A DNA stretch of 64,000 nucleotides from Sphingobium lactosutens (GTDB lineage: Bacteria; Pseudomonadota; Alphaproteobacteria; Sphingomonadales; Sphingomonadaceae). Both the position numbers and the translations under genes were made by a program. Location: assembly GCF_013393185.1 (NCBI RefSeq), contig NZ_QJQX01000082.1, positions 1 through 64,000 of the forward strand, in the 5' to 3' direction. The notes under the pieces are model-generated. The model searched no databases and was not told the DNA's origin. It was given only the letters and a program-made list of their open reading frames with translations. Position 1 is the stretch's first letter; every line of letters begins with the position of its first letter. Of this stretch, positions 27,326 to 36,038 are shown piece after piece.

Positions 27326-27361
27326 AAAAGTCCGCCGGAACCTTGGTTCCGGCGGACTTTT
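27326..27361. terminator. Strong intrinsic terminator after rpsA
   Basis: A perfect inverted repeat of about 16 bp (aagtccgccggaacc pairing with its complement) is flanked by A-runs on one side and T-runs on the other, so it can work in both directions. On the minus strand it stands 22 bp after the rpsA stop and is followed by ttttgct. It is the clearest rho-independent terminator in the window. Confidence 0.93.
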
Positions 27362-27382
27362 TAGAGGTAATCCCTAAGAGGA

Positions 27383-29095
27383 TCAGCCTTCGCTCTTGGC
27401 CTTGAGCGCTTCGCCCAGAATGTCGCCCAGCGACGCGCCGCTGTCCGACGAGCCATATTGCGCAACCGCCTGCTTCTCTTCGGCGATCTGCATCGCCTTG
27501 ATCGAGAAGGTCGGCTTCTTGGCGCGGTCGAAACCAGTCACCATCGCATCGAACTTCTGGCCGATCTGGAAGCGTTCCGAACGCTGTTCGTCGCGGTCGC
27601 GACCCAGGTCGCTGCGCTTGATGAAGCCGGTGGCGCCGTCGTCGCCAGCCTGGACTTCCAGGCCACCGTCGCGGACTTCCAGAACGGTCACGGTGACGAT
27701 CGCGTTCTTGTTCAGGCCGGCAGCAGCAGCGGAGGTGCCGCCAGCAGCCGGACCACCACGCTCAAGCTGCTTCATGCCAAGGCTGATGCGCTCCTTCTCG
27801 ACGTCGATGTCAAGAACAACGGCCTGAACCGTCTCGCCCTTGCGGTGCAGAGCCAGCGCGTCCTCGCCCGAAATGCCCCAGGCGATGTCCGACATGTGGA
27901 CCATGCCGTCCACATCGCCGTCCAGGCCGATGAACAGGCCGAATTCGGTCGCATTCTTGACTTCGCCCTCGACGGTCGAGCCGATCGGGTGACGTTCGGC
28001 GAAGCTGTCCCAGGGGTTGTTCTGGGCCTGCTTGAGGCCGAGCGAGATGCGGCGCTTCTCCGGATCGACTTCCAGAACCAGAACTTCGACTTCCTGGCTG
28101 GTCGAAACGATCTTGCCGGGGTGGACGTTCTTCTTGGTCCAAGACATTTCCGAAACGTGGACCAGGCCTTCGATGCCGGCTTCCAGCTCGACGAACGCAC
28201 CATATTCGGTGATGTTCGTGACGCGGCCCGACAGCTTGGCGCCGACGGGATACTTGGCCGACGCGCCTTCCCACGGATCGCTTTCCAGCTGCTTCATGCC
28301 GAGGCTGATGCGCTGGGTGTCGCGGTTGATGCGGATGATCTGGACACGGACGGTGTCGCCGATGTTGATCATCTCGTTCGGGTGGTTGATGCGCTTGTAC
28401 GACAGGTCGGTGACGTGCAGCAGGCCATCGATGCCGCCCAGGTCAACGAACGCACCATAATCGGTGATGTTCTTGACGACACCTTCGATGATCTGGCCTT
28501 CGGCCAGCGTCTGGATGAGGCCGCTGCGCTGTTCGGCGCGGGTTTCTTCCAAAATGGCGCGGCGCGACACGACGATGTTGCCGCGGCGACGATCCATTTT
28601 GAGGATCTGGAAGGGCTGCGGGATGTCCATCAGCGGGGTGACGTCGCGAACCGGGCGAATGTCGACCTGCGAACCGGGCAGGAAGGCCACGGCGCCGTCG
28701 AGGTCGACGGTGAAGCCACCCTTGACGCGGCCAAAGATGACGCCTTCGACGCGGGCGCTTTCGGTGAACTCGGCTTCCAGCTTGTCCCAGGCGGCTTCGC
28801 GGCGAGCGCGGTCGCGCGACAGCATGGCTTCGCCATGGGCGTTTTCGACGCGGTCGACATAGACTTCGACTTCGTCGCCGACCTTCAGGTCAGCCTTCTG
28901 CCCGGGCATGGCGAATTCGCGGAGCGGCACGCGGCCTTCCGACTTCAGACCTACGTCGATGACGGCCAGGTCGTTTTCGATGGCGGTAACGGTGCCCTTG
29001 ACGACGCGGCCTTCGAAGCCGCCGTCCTCGCCACCGAGGGAATCATTGAGAAGCGCGGCGAAATCGTCGCGCGATGGGAATGCCACAGAGGCCAT
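27383..29095 (-). CDS. rpsA: 30S ribosomal protein S1
   Basis: This 570-residue protein is made of six S1 (OB-fold) RNA-binding repeats. The middle ones are very regular (GVVKNITDYGAFVDLGG, GRVTNITEYGAFVELEAG, GEVKNATEFGLFIGLDG). It brings mRNA to the 30S subunit. The ATG at 29095 has aagga about 10 bases upstream. The 178-bp gap before cmk is the S1 leader; in many bacteria this is the target of autogenous control, though no specific structure was identified here. The cmk-rpsA-ihfB order is conserved. Confidence 0.97.
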   Translation of the reverse strand: MASVAFPSRDDFAALLNDSLGGEDGGFEGRVVKGTVTAIENDLAVIDVGLKSEGRVPLREFAMPGQKADLKVGDEVEVYVDRVENAHGEAMLSRDRARREAAWDKLEAEFTESARVEGVIFGRVKGGFTVDLDGAVAFLPGSQVDIRPVRDVTPLMDIPQPFQILKMDRRRGNIVVSRRAILEETRAEQRSGLIQTLAEGQIIEGVVKNITDYGAFVDLGGIDGLLHVTDLSYKRINHPNEMINIGDTVRVQIIRINRDTQRISLGMKQLESDPWEGASAKYPVGAKLSGRVTNITEYGAFVELEAGIEGLVHVSEMSWTKKNVHPGKIVSTSQEVEVLVLEVDPEKRRISLGLKQAQNNPWDSFAERHPIGSTVEGEVKNATEFGLFIGLDGDVDGMVHMSDIAWGISGEDALALHRKGETVQAVVLDIDVEKERISLGMKQLERGGPAAGGTSAAAAGLNKNAIVTVTVLEVRDGGLEVQAGDDGATGFIKRSDLGRDRDEQRSERFQIGQKFDAMVTGFDRAKKPTFSIKAMQIAEEKQAVAQYGSSDSGASLGDILGEALKAKSEG

Positions 29096-29273
29096 ATATA
29101 GTGTCCTTCACTCATCATTGCTGGCCAATCGGTTGTGTCCGATGGTCTTTGGCCAAACCACGCGCGGGACCGAATATCCAACGCGTATCCAGGGGCTTAG
29201 GCTCTCTAGAACGCACAGGCTGGATAAGCGAAAAGGGCACCCGGAATATCCGCGCGCCTTATCGGGTCACTCC

Positions 29274-29903
29274 TCAGGGGCGACCTTCAAGCTGGGCGTC
29301 CACAAGCGCGATAGCCCGCTGGACGGCGGCGTCTATAGTCAAATCCGACGTGTCTAGCAAGTCCGCGCCATGGGCGACCTTGAGCGGGGCATGGTCGCGG
29401 CTCATGTCGCGCGTATCGCGCGCCTGAATATCCGCGATCAGGCTGTCCATGTCGGGATGGCCGCCGTGGGAGAGAGCGTCCTTGAAGCGGCGTTCGGCGC
29501 GGACATGGACGCTGGCGGTCACGAAGATCTTGGCGTCGGCATCGGGCGCGATCACTGTGCCGATGTCGCGCCCGTCGAGAATCGCGCCGCCCGGCTGGGT
29601 GGCGAAGTCGCGCTGACGCTGGACGAGGGCGTCGCGCACGCTTTGATGCACGGACACGCGGGAGGCGAGGCTGCCGACCGCTTCGCTGCGCAGCGCGGGG
29701 TCGGCCAGGATCGAGTCGTCGAAATCGCAGGCGGCGAGCGCGTCCGACTCATGGTCCGGGTCGCCACCCTGCTTGAGCACGGACAGGCCGACCGCGCGGT
29801 AGAGCAGGCCGGTGTCGAGCACCGGCAAACTATAATGGCGACCCAGCGCCTTGGCGATGGTGCCCTTGCCCGATGCGGCGGGTCCGTCAACGGCGATGAT
29901 CAT
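29274..29903 (-). CDS. cmk: Cytidylate kinase
   Basis: This 209-residue P-loop kinase converts (d)CMP to (d)CDP. The start MIIAVDGPAASGKGT contains Walker A, and the CMP-binding LDTGLLYRAV and GRDIGTVI motifs are present. Length is slightly short of the usual 220-230 residues but all parts are there. Its ATG overlaps the aroA stop by 4 bp. Confidence 0.96.
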   Translation of the reverse strand: MIIAVDGPAASGKGTIAKALGRHYSLPVLDTGLLYRAVGLSVLKQGGDPDHESDALAACDFDDSILADPALRSEAVGSLASRVSVHQSVRDALVQRQRDFATQPGGAILDGRDIGTVIAPDADAKIFVTASVHVRAERRFKDALSHGGHPDMDSLIADIQARDTRDMSRDHAPLKVAHGADLLDTSDLTIDAAVQRAIALVDAQLEGRP

Positions 29904-31240
29904 GCTACTGCGCCCAGCGACTGGAGCAGCGGCAGGAAGGTCGGAAAGCTGGTCGCGACCGGACGCATGTCGTCTATGGTGACGCCATCCTTCGACACCA
30001 GGCCGGCGATCGCGAAGCTCATGGCGATACGGTGGTCGAGCTTGGTCGCGATCGGCCCACCGCCAGCAAGCGGCGCGCCGCCGCTGCCATCGATGATGAT
30101 GCCGTCTTCCAGTTCCTCAACCTGCACGCCGATAGCGCGCAGCCCTTCGGCCATCGTGGCGATGCGGTCCGATTCCTTGACGCGCAGTTCCTCCAGGCCG
30201 CGGAAGATGCTGCGTCCTTCGGCGAGGGCGGCAGCGATGAAGGCGACCGGATATTCGTCGATCATGCTGGGCGCGCGGGCCGGGTCCGGCTCGACGCCCT
30301 TTAGCGCCGACGCGGTGACGATCAGGTCGCCGACCGGCTCGCCGCCGACTTCGCGGGCGTCGGTGATTTCGATCGATCCGCCCATTTCACGTAGCAAGTC
30401 GATCAGGCCGGCGCGCGTCGCGTTCAGGCCGACATTGGCGATCTTGACCTTCGATCCCGGCACCAGCAGCGCCGCGACCATGGGGAAGGCGGCGGAGGAG
30501 GGGTCGCCCGGCACGACGATCTGCTGAGGTTTCAATTCCGCCTCGCCGACGAGCGTGATGATGCGCGTGCCGTCCGCTTCGACCTCGACATTCAGGTCCG
30601 CGCCAAAGCCCTTGAGCATCCGCTCGCTATGGTCTCGGGTCGGGATCGGTTCGACGACGCGAGTAATGCCGGGAGTGTTGAGGCCGGCAAGCAGGATCGC
30701 CGACTTCACCTGCGCCGAAGCGACCGGCAGGCGATAATCGAGCGGCACTGCGGGGCAGGCGCCCTTCATCGTGAGCGGCAGGCGCTCGCCGGGGCTGGTC
30801 GTGAAACCGGCGCCCATGCGCGACAGCGGTTCGGTCACGCGCGCCATGGGGCGTTTGCTCAGGCTGGCGTCGCCAATGAAAGTGGCGGTCAGGTCATGGC
30901 TGGCGAGCAAGCCCATCAGTAGCCGGGTGGAGGTGCCGCTGTTGCCCATGTCGAGCGCGGTCTGAGGCTGGAGCAGGCCGCCGACGCCGACGCCATGAAT
31001 ATGCCAGATGCCGTCCTCGTCCCGCTCGATGGTCGCACCCATTGCCCGCATCGCGGCGGCTGTGGCGAGCACATCCTCGCCCTCCAGCAGCCCTTCGACG
31101 CGGCTTTCGCCCACGGCGAGCGCCGACAGCATCAGCGACCGGTGGGAAATGCTCTTGTCGCCCGGCACGGTGACGCTGCCGGACAGGGCCGGTGCGGCGG
31201 TGAAGGTCTTGGGGGCGGGAATATCGCTATGCTGGGTCAC
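29900..31240 (-). CDS. aroA: EPSP synthase, CP4-like class II type
   Basis: This 446-residue enzyme catalyses shikimate-3-phosphate plus PEP to EPSP in the chorismate pathway. It starts with the PEP-binding PGDKSISHRS and carries GDASLSKRPM, TRDHSERMLKGFGA, PSMIDEYP and EELRVKESDR. These match the class II (Agrobacterium CP4-like) branch. In the glyphosate-relevant loop the sequence reads GNSGTSTR: a glycine occupies the place of CP4 Ala100. It is coupled to cmk by a 4-bp overlap. Its product feeds the trp genes found 13 kb away. Confidence 0.96.
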   Translation of the reverse strand: MTQHSDIPAPKTFTAAPALSGSVTVPGDKSISHRSLMLSALAVGESRVEGLLEGEDVLATAAAMRAMGATIERDEDGIWHIHGVGVGGLLQPQTALDMGNSGTSTRLLMGLLASHDLTATFIGDASLSKRPMARVTEPLSRMGAGFTTSPGERLPLTMKGACPAVPLDYRLPVASAQVKSAILLAGLNTPGITRVVEPIPTRDHSERMLKGFGADLNVEVEADGTRIITLVGEAELKPQQIVVPGDPSSAAFPMVAALLVPGSKVKIANVGLNATRAGLIDLLREMGGSIEITDAREVGGEPVGDLIVTASALKGVEPDPARAPSMIDEYPVAFIAAALAEGRSIFRGLEELRVKESDRIATMAEGLRAIGVQVEELEDGIIIDGSGGAPLAGGGPIATKLDHRIAMSFAIAGLVSKDGVTIDDMRPVATSFPTFLPLLQSLGAVA

Positions 31241-31387
31241 GGGGGTATCCGATGTCTTGGAACCGAAAAAATGCGAGCGGCTTTTGACAGCGCGGTTTCG
31301 CTATGGCAAGGCGCCCGACGTTTCGCGGGCGACATCCGTCGCGCCGCGTGATTTCTGTTTGAGCATCGAAGAAGGAACAGGCCGGAC

Positions 31388-31726
31388 ATGGTGAAGGCTG
31401 AATGGGGCACGAAGCGGACCTGCCCGAAATGCGCGACTCGCTTCTACGACCTGGGCAAGGACGACCCGGTGACTTGCATCAACTGCAACACCGCCTGGGA
31501 ACCGGAGCCGGTGCTGAAGTCGAAGCAGCCGCTGCCTTATGAAGAGGTTGCACCCAAGAAGGTCATCGAGACCGCCGACGGCGAGCTGGAGACGGCTGAC
31601 GACGATCTGGACATCGATCTGGACGTGGATGACGACGGCGATTCGCCGGATAATGACGTTGATCTGGGCGGCGATGACGACCTGGGCGTCGACGCGGGCG
31701 GCGATGATAACGACGACGACAATTAA
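31388..31726 (+). CDS. FYDLN-type acidic protein (TIGR02300 family)
   Basis: This 112-residue protein has an N-terminal zinc ribbon (C12, C15, C30, C33) containing the family motif RFYDL. Its C-terminal third is almost all Asp, Gly and Asn, ending in a poly-Asp tail. The family is restricted to alphaproteobacteria and has no established function. It is divergent from aroA and just upstream of a tRNA-Ala gene. The acidic tail could bind basic proteins or metal ions (inference). Confidence 0.9.
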   Translation: MVKAEWGTKRTCPKCATRFYDLGKDDPVTCINCNTAWEPEPVLKSKQPLPYEEVAPKKVIETADGELETADDDLDIDLDVDDDGDSPDNDVDLGGDDDLGVDAGGDDNDDDN

Positions 31727-31820
31727 TTGAAATTTGTGCTTGCCAACGGGGTCGCCTCCTCCTAGAGGCAGCGACCTCCGAGGCGCCGGACCCAAACGGC
31801 GCTTTCGGAAAATTGGTGAC

Positions 31821-31896
31821 GGGGCCTTAGCTCAGCTGGGAGAGCGCCTGCATGGCATGCAGGAGGTCAGCGGTTCGATCCCGCTAGGCTCCACCA
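31821..31896 (+). tRNA. tRNA-Ala (anticodon GGC), copy 1
   Basis: This is a 76-nt cloverleaf with encoded CCA. The acceptor GGGGCCT pairs with AGGCTCC, including the G3:U70 pair that identifies alanine tRNAs. The anticodon loop ATGGCAT gives GGC, and the T-arm is AGCGG-TTCGATC-CCGCT. It is identical to the copy at 32089-32164. It is followed by an inverted repeat starting agtttttcgg and ending ccgaaaaact, a likely terminator. Confidence 0.98.
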
Positions 31897-31943
31897 GTTT
31901 TTCGGAGAAAGAAAATGTCCTGGCGGCATTTTCCCGAAAAACT
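31896..31943 (+). terminator. Inverted repeat after tRNA-Ala copy 1
   Basis: The arms agtttttcgg and ccgaaaaact flank an internal gaaaatg/cattttc pair, giving a long A/T-rich hairpin directly after the CCA end. It probably acts as the terminator or 3' processing structure. The second tRNA-Ala copy has a similar but diverged hairpin. Confidence 0.5.
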
Positions 31944-32088
31944 CCTGGTTGCAAGCGAAGGGGTGTCAGAAGGTCAGAAGTGACCTTGTTTGACAGTTCT
32001 TCCGCAAGCGACGGACACCGGTAATTCGGCCGACGGTTTTTGCCGGACATGGTTTGATCCATTGGGATGCGGCATTGCTGCAAACGAT

Positions 32089-32164
32089 GGGGCCTTAGCT
32101 CAGCTGGGAGAGCGCCTGCATGGCATGCAGGAGGTCAGCGGTTCGATCCCGCTAGGCTCCACCA
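32089..32164 (+). tRNA. tRNA-Ala (anticodon GGC), copy 2
   Basis: All 76 bases match the copy at 31821-31896, including G3:U70 and the GGC anticodon. The two genes are 192 bp apart. Their upstream flanks are unrelated, while the downstream flanks share a diverged hairpin, so this looks like an old tandem duplication kept identical by gene conversion or selection. Confidence 0.98.
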
Positions 32165-32206
32165 TTTTCGGGCAGAGATAATGCCCGAGGGAAAATTCCC
32201 GAAAAT
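32163..32206 (+). terminator. Inverted repeat after tRNA-Ala copy 2
   Basis: The arms attttcggg and cccgaaaat lie around an inner hairpin (cgggca/tgcccg). It begins at the last bases of the tRNA gene, as in copy 1, and is a probable terminator. Confidence 0.5.
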
Positions 32207-32332
32207 TCTTGGCCATCGATAGTTTCGAAGCCCGTTGGTCTTAGGCGATCAACTTTGCCGGGCTTGCAATCCATCCGATTGGGGATCAGCATCTCCCAAG
32301 GGCCGTATCGCGGACCGAAAAGGGGAGTTGCC

Positions 32333-32575
32333 ATGAAGCGTTCAATCCTGTCGGTTGGCAACCTTGCGGCCATTCTGATCCTTGGCGGATGCATGGAAAC
32401 CATGCCGGGGCCGGATCGCCCGCGTCCTCCCCGACCGGGAAAGCCCATCTGCACGCGCGAATATGCGCCCGTGTGCGCGGCCAAGGGATGGCGGCGCAAG
32501 ACCTTCAGCAATAGCTGCATGGCGCAGGCAGAGCGCTATACGGTGATCAGTCCGAAGCCTTGCGACGGAAAGTGA
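32333..32575 (+). CDS. Small lipoprotein with Kazal-like domain
   Basis: This is an 80-residue protein. A lipoprotein signal ends in LGGC (C20), a Pro-rich linker follows, and then comes a compact cysteine domain with C40, C48, C62 and C77. The spacing C-x5-APVC and KTFSNSCMAQA match the Kazal serine-protease-inhibitor pattern (CxxxYxPVC ... TYxNxC). A four-cysteine form is a reduced version of the classical six-cysteine fold. It is probably anchored to a membrane facing the periplasm or surface. The start is the ATG at 32333 with aaggggag upstream. Confidence 0.72.
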   Translation: MKRSILSVGNLAAILILGGCMETMPGPDRPRPPRPGKPICTREYAPVCAAKGWRRKTFSNSCMAQAERYTVISPKPCDGK

Positions 32576-32597
32576 GGCCAGCGGCTGCCGGTCGTGC

Positions 32598-34883
32598 TCA
32601 CACCAGCGACACGAAGCTGTCCATCACCCGCTTGCGCCCGGCCGTCTCGAAGTCGATCTCCAGCTTGTTGCCCTCGATCTCCGCGACGGTGCCATAGCCG
32701 AACTTCTGGTGAAAGACGCGCAGCCCGATGCTCATGTCGCTGCGGCCCTTATTGCCCAGTGATACGGCCGAGGTCCGCGCCTCGACGATTCGGACGGGTT
32801 CGCGGTTGAACTGGCCGGAGGATTGGGCGCGCTGCCAGCCCGGCCCGCGGCTGCTGCCGCGCGCGACATTGGCGAAGGGATCGTCCCGTTCCGACCAGTT
32901 GGCGCGCCAGAGCGATGCGCCGCCGCTCATGCTGCTTTCTTCCTCGACATGCTCCGGCGGCAGTTCGCCGACGAATCGCGAAGGGATGCTGCTGGTCCAC
33001 TGGCCGTAGATGCGACGGTTCGCTGCATGCAGGATGGTGCAGCGCTTGCGCGCGCGCGTGATCGCGACATAGGCAAGCCGCCGCTCCTCCTCCAGGCTGT
33101 TGAGGCCGCCTTCGTCCAGCGCGCGTTGCGACGGGAAAACGCCCTCCTCCCAGCCGGCAAGGAACACATTGTCGAACTCCAGCCCCTTGGCGGCGTGAAT
33201 GGTCATGATCGTGACCTTGCGTTCGTCCTGTTGCGCCTCATTGTCCATGACGAGGCTGACATGCTCCAGGAACGCGCCCAGCGTCTCATATTCTTCCATG
33301 GCACGGGCAAGTTCGCTCAGATTTTCGAGTCGGCCCGCGCTTTCGGTGGTGCGTTCGGCCTGGAGCATGGCGGTATAGCCGCTCTCGTCCAATATCTGCC
33401 GCGCCAGTTCGGCATGAGGCAATTGAGCGGCGCGATCGCGCCAGCGGGCCAGATCGCCGATGAAGGCGCCGAGCGAGCGGCGGGCCCGCGGCGTCAGTTC
33501 GTCGGTGTCGAGGATGCGCGCAGCAGCAAGGGCAAGGGGAATGCCCTGCGCCCGTGCGAGTCGGTGCAGCTTCTCCACCGCCTTGTCGCCAAGGCCGCGC
33601 TTGGGGACGTTGACGATTCGCTCGAAGGCAAGGTCGTCGGCCGGTTGGTTGACGAGCCGCAGATAAGCAAGCGCGTCACGGATTTCGGCGCGTTCATAGA
33701 AGCGGAAGCCGCCGACGATGCGATAGGGAAGGCCGATCTGGATGAAGCGGTCTTCGAACTCGCGCGTCTGGTGCTGAGCGCGAACGAGAATCGCCACCGA
33801 GTCCAGCGATCCCCCCCGGCGCTGAACCGCCTCGATCTCGTCACCGATGCGGCGGGCTTCTTCCGGGCCGTCCCAGACGCCGACCACCTGCACTTTTTCG
33901 CCCACGTCGATGTCGGTCCAGAGCGTCTTGCCGAGCCGATTGCCATTTTCGGCGATGACGCCCGATGCCGCGCCCAGAATATGGGGAGTGGAGCGGTAAT
34001 TCTGTTCCAGCCGGATGATGGTGGCGCCAGGAAAATCCTTTTCGAACCGCAGGATATTGGCGACCTCTGCGCCGCGCCATGAATAGATGGACTGGTCGTC
34101 GTCACCCACGCAGCAGATATTCTTGCGCGTCTGGGCGAGCAGCCGCAGCCAGAGATACTGGCTCGAATTGGTGTCCTGATATTCGTCCACCATGATGTAG
34201 CGGAATTTCTGCTGATATTGTTCCAGAACATCACGATGCTTCTTCAAAATCGTGAGAATATGCAGCAGCAAGTCACCGAAATCACAGGCATTCACGTCGC
34301 GCAGTCGCGCCTGATAGGCGGCGTAGAGCTTCTGCCCCTTGCCATGCGCGTAGCCCTCGCTCTCGCCCGCGCCGACATCCTCGGGCGTCCAGCCCTTGTT
34401 CTTCCACTGGTCGATCAGGCCGCCGAGCTGGCGCGCGGGCCAGCGCTTCTCGTCGATCCCCTCCGCCTGGATCAGTTGCTTCATCAGGCGCAACTGGTCG
34501 TCGGTGTCGAGAATGGTGAAATTGGATTGCAGGCCGACCAGTTCGGCATGGCGGCGCAGCATTCTGGCCGCGATGGCGTGGAAGGTGCCGAGCCAGGGCA
34601 TCCCCTCGACCGCGTCGCCGATCATGGCGCCGACGCGGACGCGCATTTCCCGTGCGGCCTTGTTGGTGAAGGTGACGGCCAGGATTTCCGACGGCCAGGC
34701 GCGTCGTGTCGCGATCAGATGGGCGAGCCGCGCGGTCAGCGCCGCCGTCTTGCCCGTACCGGCGCCAGCCAGCACCAGCACCGGCCCATCGGTCGTCAGC
34801 ACGGCCTCCCGCTGGGGTTCGTTCAGACCCTTCAGATAGGGCGGATCATTTGGGGAGGGGGCTGGCAGCGTCATCTGGGTCAA
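32598..34883 (-). CDS. uvrD: UvrD/PcrA-type DNA helicase
   Basis: This 761-residue superfamily 1 3'-5' helicase works in nucleotide excision and mismatch repair. Motif Ia/I LAGAGTGKTAALTARL, motif II VDEYQDTN, motif III GDDDQSIYSWRGA, motif IV QNYRS, motif V MTIHAAKGLEFDNVFL and motif VI VAITRARKR are all present. A C-terminal Tudor-like segment (QKFGYGTVAEIEGNKLEIDF) binds RNA polymerase in UvrD/PcrA. It is a single-gene unit, convergent with the Kazal-like gene. Confidence 0.96.
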   Translation of the reverse strand: MTQMTLPAPSPNDPPYLKGLNEPQREAVLTTDGPVLVLAGAGTGKTAALTARLAHLIATRRAWPSEILAVTFTNKAAREMRVRVGAMIGDAVEGMPWLGTFHAIAARMLRRHAELVGLQSNFTILDTDDQLRLMKQLIQAEGIDEKRWPARQLGGLIDQWKNKGWTPEDVGAGESEGYAHGKGQKLYAAYQARLRDVNACDFGDLLLHILTILKKHRDVLEQYQQKFRYIMVDEYQDTNSSQYLWLRLLAQTRKNICCVGDDDQSIYSWRGAEVANILRFEKDFPGATIIRLEQNYRSTPHILGAASGVIAENGNRLGKTLWTDIDVGEKVQVVGVWDGPEEARRIGDEIEAVQRRGGSLDSVAILVRAQHQTREFEDRFIQIGLPYRIVGGFRFYERAEIRDALAYLRLVNQPADDLAFERIVNVPKRGLGDKAVEKLHRLARAQGIPLALAAARILDTDELTPRARRSLGAFIGDLARWRDRAAQLPHAELARQILDESGYTAMLQAERTTESAGRLENLSELARAMEEYETLGAFLEHVSLVMDNEAQQDERKVTIMTIHAAKGLEFDNVFLAGWEEGVFPSQRALDEGGLNSLEEERRLAYVAITRARKRCTILHAANRRIYGQWTSSIPSRFVGELPPEHVEEESSMSGGASLWRANWSERDDPFANVARGSSRGPGWQRAQSSGQFNREPVRIVEARTSAVSLGNKGRSDMSIGLRVFHQKFGYGTVAEIEGNKLEIDFETAGRKRVMDSFVSLV

Positions 34884-34988
34884 CTAGGGATGGCGGGTGA
34901 AGGGGGCAAGGGCGGGCATCGGTATGGGCGCTTGCGGCGAAGCTCTTTCTATGAGAACAAAACACGAATCATGCAAGGGAGACGAGCC

Positions 34989-35393
34989 ATGGTGACAGGC
35001 AAATGCCAGTGCGGTGCGATCCGATATGAAGCCGAAGGCGAACCGGCCTACAGCGCGCTTTGCCATTGCGCCGACTGCCGGGCGAGCGCGGGTGCGCCGA
35101 TGGTCGGATGGGCCTTGTTCCCGGAGGACAAGGTGTCGATCAGCGGGGCGCCGGTGCAGTATCGGTCGTCGGAAAATGCCACGCGCCATTTTTGCGGCGT
35201 CTGCGGCACAGGCCTGTTCTACACCAATCCGCTGGTCTTCCCCGGATCGATCGATATCCAGACCGCGACGCTGGATGATCCTGCGGCTTTGCCCCCGCAG
35301 GCCCATGTGCAGATGGCCGATGCCCTGCCCTGGATGGCGGGTACGGACGCGCTGCCGAAATTCGATCGCTATCCGGGAGAGTATGATAGTTAA
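34989..35393 (+). CDS. GFA-family zinc protein
   Basis: This 134-residue protein belongs to the glutathione-dependent formaldehyde-activating (GFA/CENP-V) fold. Cysteine motifs CQCG, CHCADCR and FCGVCGTG bind two zinc ions. Only a few members act on S-hydroxymethylglutathione, so function is open. The ATG at 34989 has agggag upstream; the much longer open frame from 34218 is antisense to uvrD and is rejected. Confidence 0.88.
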   Translation: MVTGKCQCGAIRYEAEGEPAYSALCHCADCRASAGAPMVGWALFPEDKVSISGAPVQYRSSENATRHFCGVCGTGLFYTNPLVFPGSIDIQTATLDDPAALPPQAHVQMADALPWMAGTDALPKFDRYPGEYDS

Positions 35394-35422
35394 TGGCCAA
35401 TCAACCCGGCGCTGATTGGCCA
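35394..35422 (+). terminator. Hairpin terminator after the GFA gene
   Basis: A perfect 10-bp stem, tggccaatca/tgattggcca, with a 9-base loop begins at the base after the stop codon. It is followed by cctttcat, so the T-tract is weak. Confidence 0.65.
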
Positions 35423-35522
35423 CCTTTCATCGCCGGACCGAGGAACGGGGGGCTATCCCTGCCGGTTCTTCCCCTGCCCGAGCGGGCACACGGGGCGAAG
35501 AACATAGGAAAGGATGTTCCCG

Positions 35523-36038
35523 ATGAAGATGATCATGCTGGCGGGCGCGGCCCTGCTGAGCTTCACCTCCATATCAGGCACGGGTTTCGCGCAGGAAATG
35601 CCCGCGCCGGATAGCCCGCCGCCCGGTGACGCCATGAAGCCGCCCGCCGAACCAGCGATGCCCGCCCCGCCACCGGCGGCTGACCCTGCCATGCCGCCAT
35701 CGGCGGCCGATCCTGCCACACCGCCACCCGCGGCTGATCCTGCCATGCCGCCACCGGCGGCCGATCCTGCCATGCCGGCCCCGCCGCCTCCGGGCACAGA
35801 TCCCAATGCGGGTCAGCCCACGGGTGCGGTTCCCCCCGATCCTGGCATGACGCCGGCTCCGGCCGATGCGCCCAGGGATCCGGCGGCGCCGATGGGTTCT
35901 TCCTCCAATCCGGTAACGATGGGCGGCAACATGACTCCCGCCCCGACCGATGCGAAGGACTATCCGGTCTGTTCGCGCACGGTGCAGGACAGTTGCATCA
36001 ATCCGGGCGAGGCTAGGAAGGGGCGCAAGTCTCGCTAA
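35523..36038 (+). CDS. Exported Pro/Ala-rich repeat protein, unknown function
   Basis: This 171-residue protein has a signal peptide (cleavage near GFAQ-E) and a low-complexity body rich in Pro, Ala, Asp and Met. Four tandem 9-residue repeats of the form PPxAADPAM lie at about residues 49-84. The C-terminal 25 residues (YPVCSRTVQDSCINPGEA) contain two cysteines that could form a disulfide. It is not a recognised family; it probably spans the periplasm as an extended linker (inference). The start is the ATG at 35523 preceded by aaagga. The last 26 bp overlap the convergent nsrR-like gene. Confidence 0.8.
   Translation: MKMIMLAGAALLSFTSISGTGFAQEMPAPDSPPPGDAMKPPAEPAMPAPPPAADPAMPPSAADPATPPPAADPAMPPPAADPAMPAPPPPGTDPNAGQPTGAVPPDPGMTPAPADAPRDPAAPMGSSSNPVTMGGNMTPAPTDAKDYPVCSRTVQDSCINPGEARKGRKSR
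35667..35774 (+). repeat. Four tandem 27-bp coding repeats
   Basis: Units at 35667-35693, 35694-35720, 35721-35747 and 35748-35774 each encode PPxAADPA followed by Met or Thr. They differ mainly at third positions, with a few amino-acid changes. Such an array is likely to vary in copy number between strains. Confidence 0.93.

Noticed and set aside
31008..31394. Plus-strand frames opposite aroA, and similar long frames opposite uvrD, rpsA and gyrA
   Set aside because: GC-rich codon structure keeps antisense frames open; none shows a family motif.
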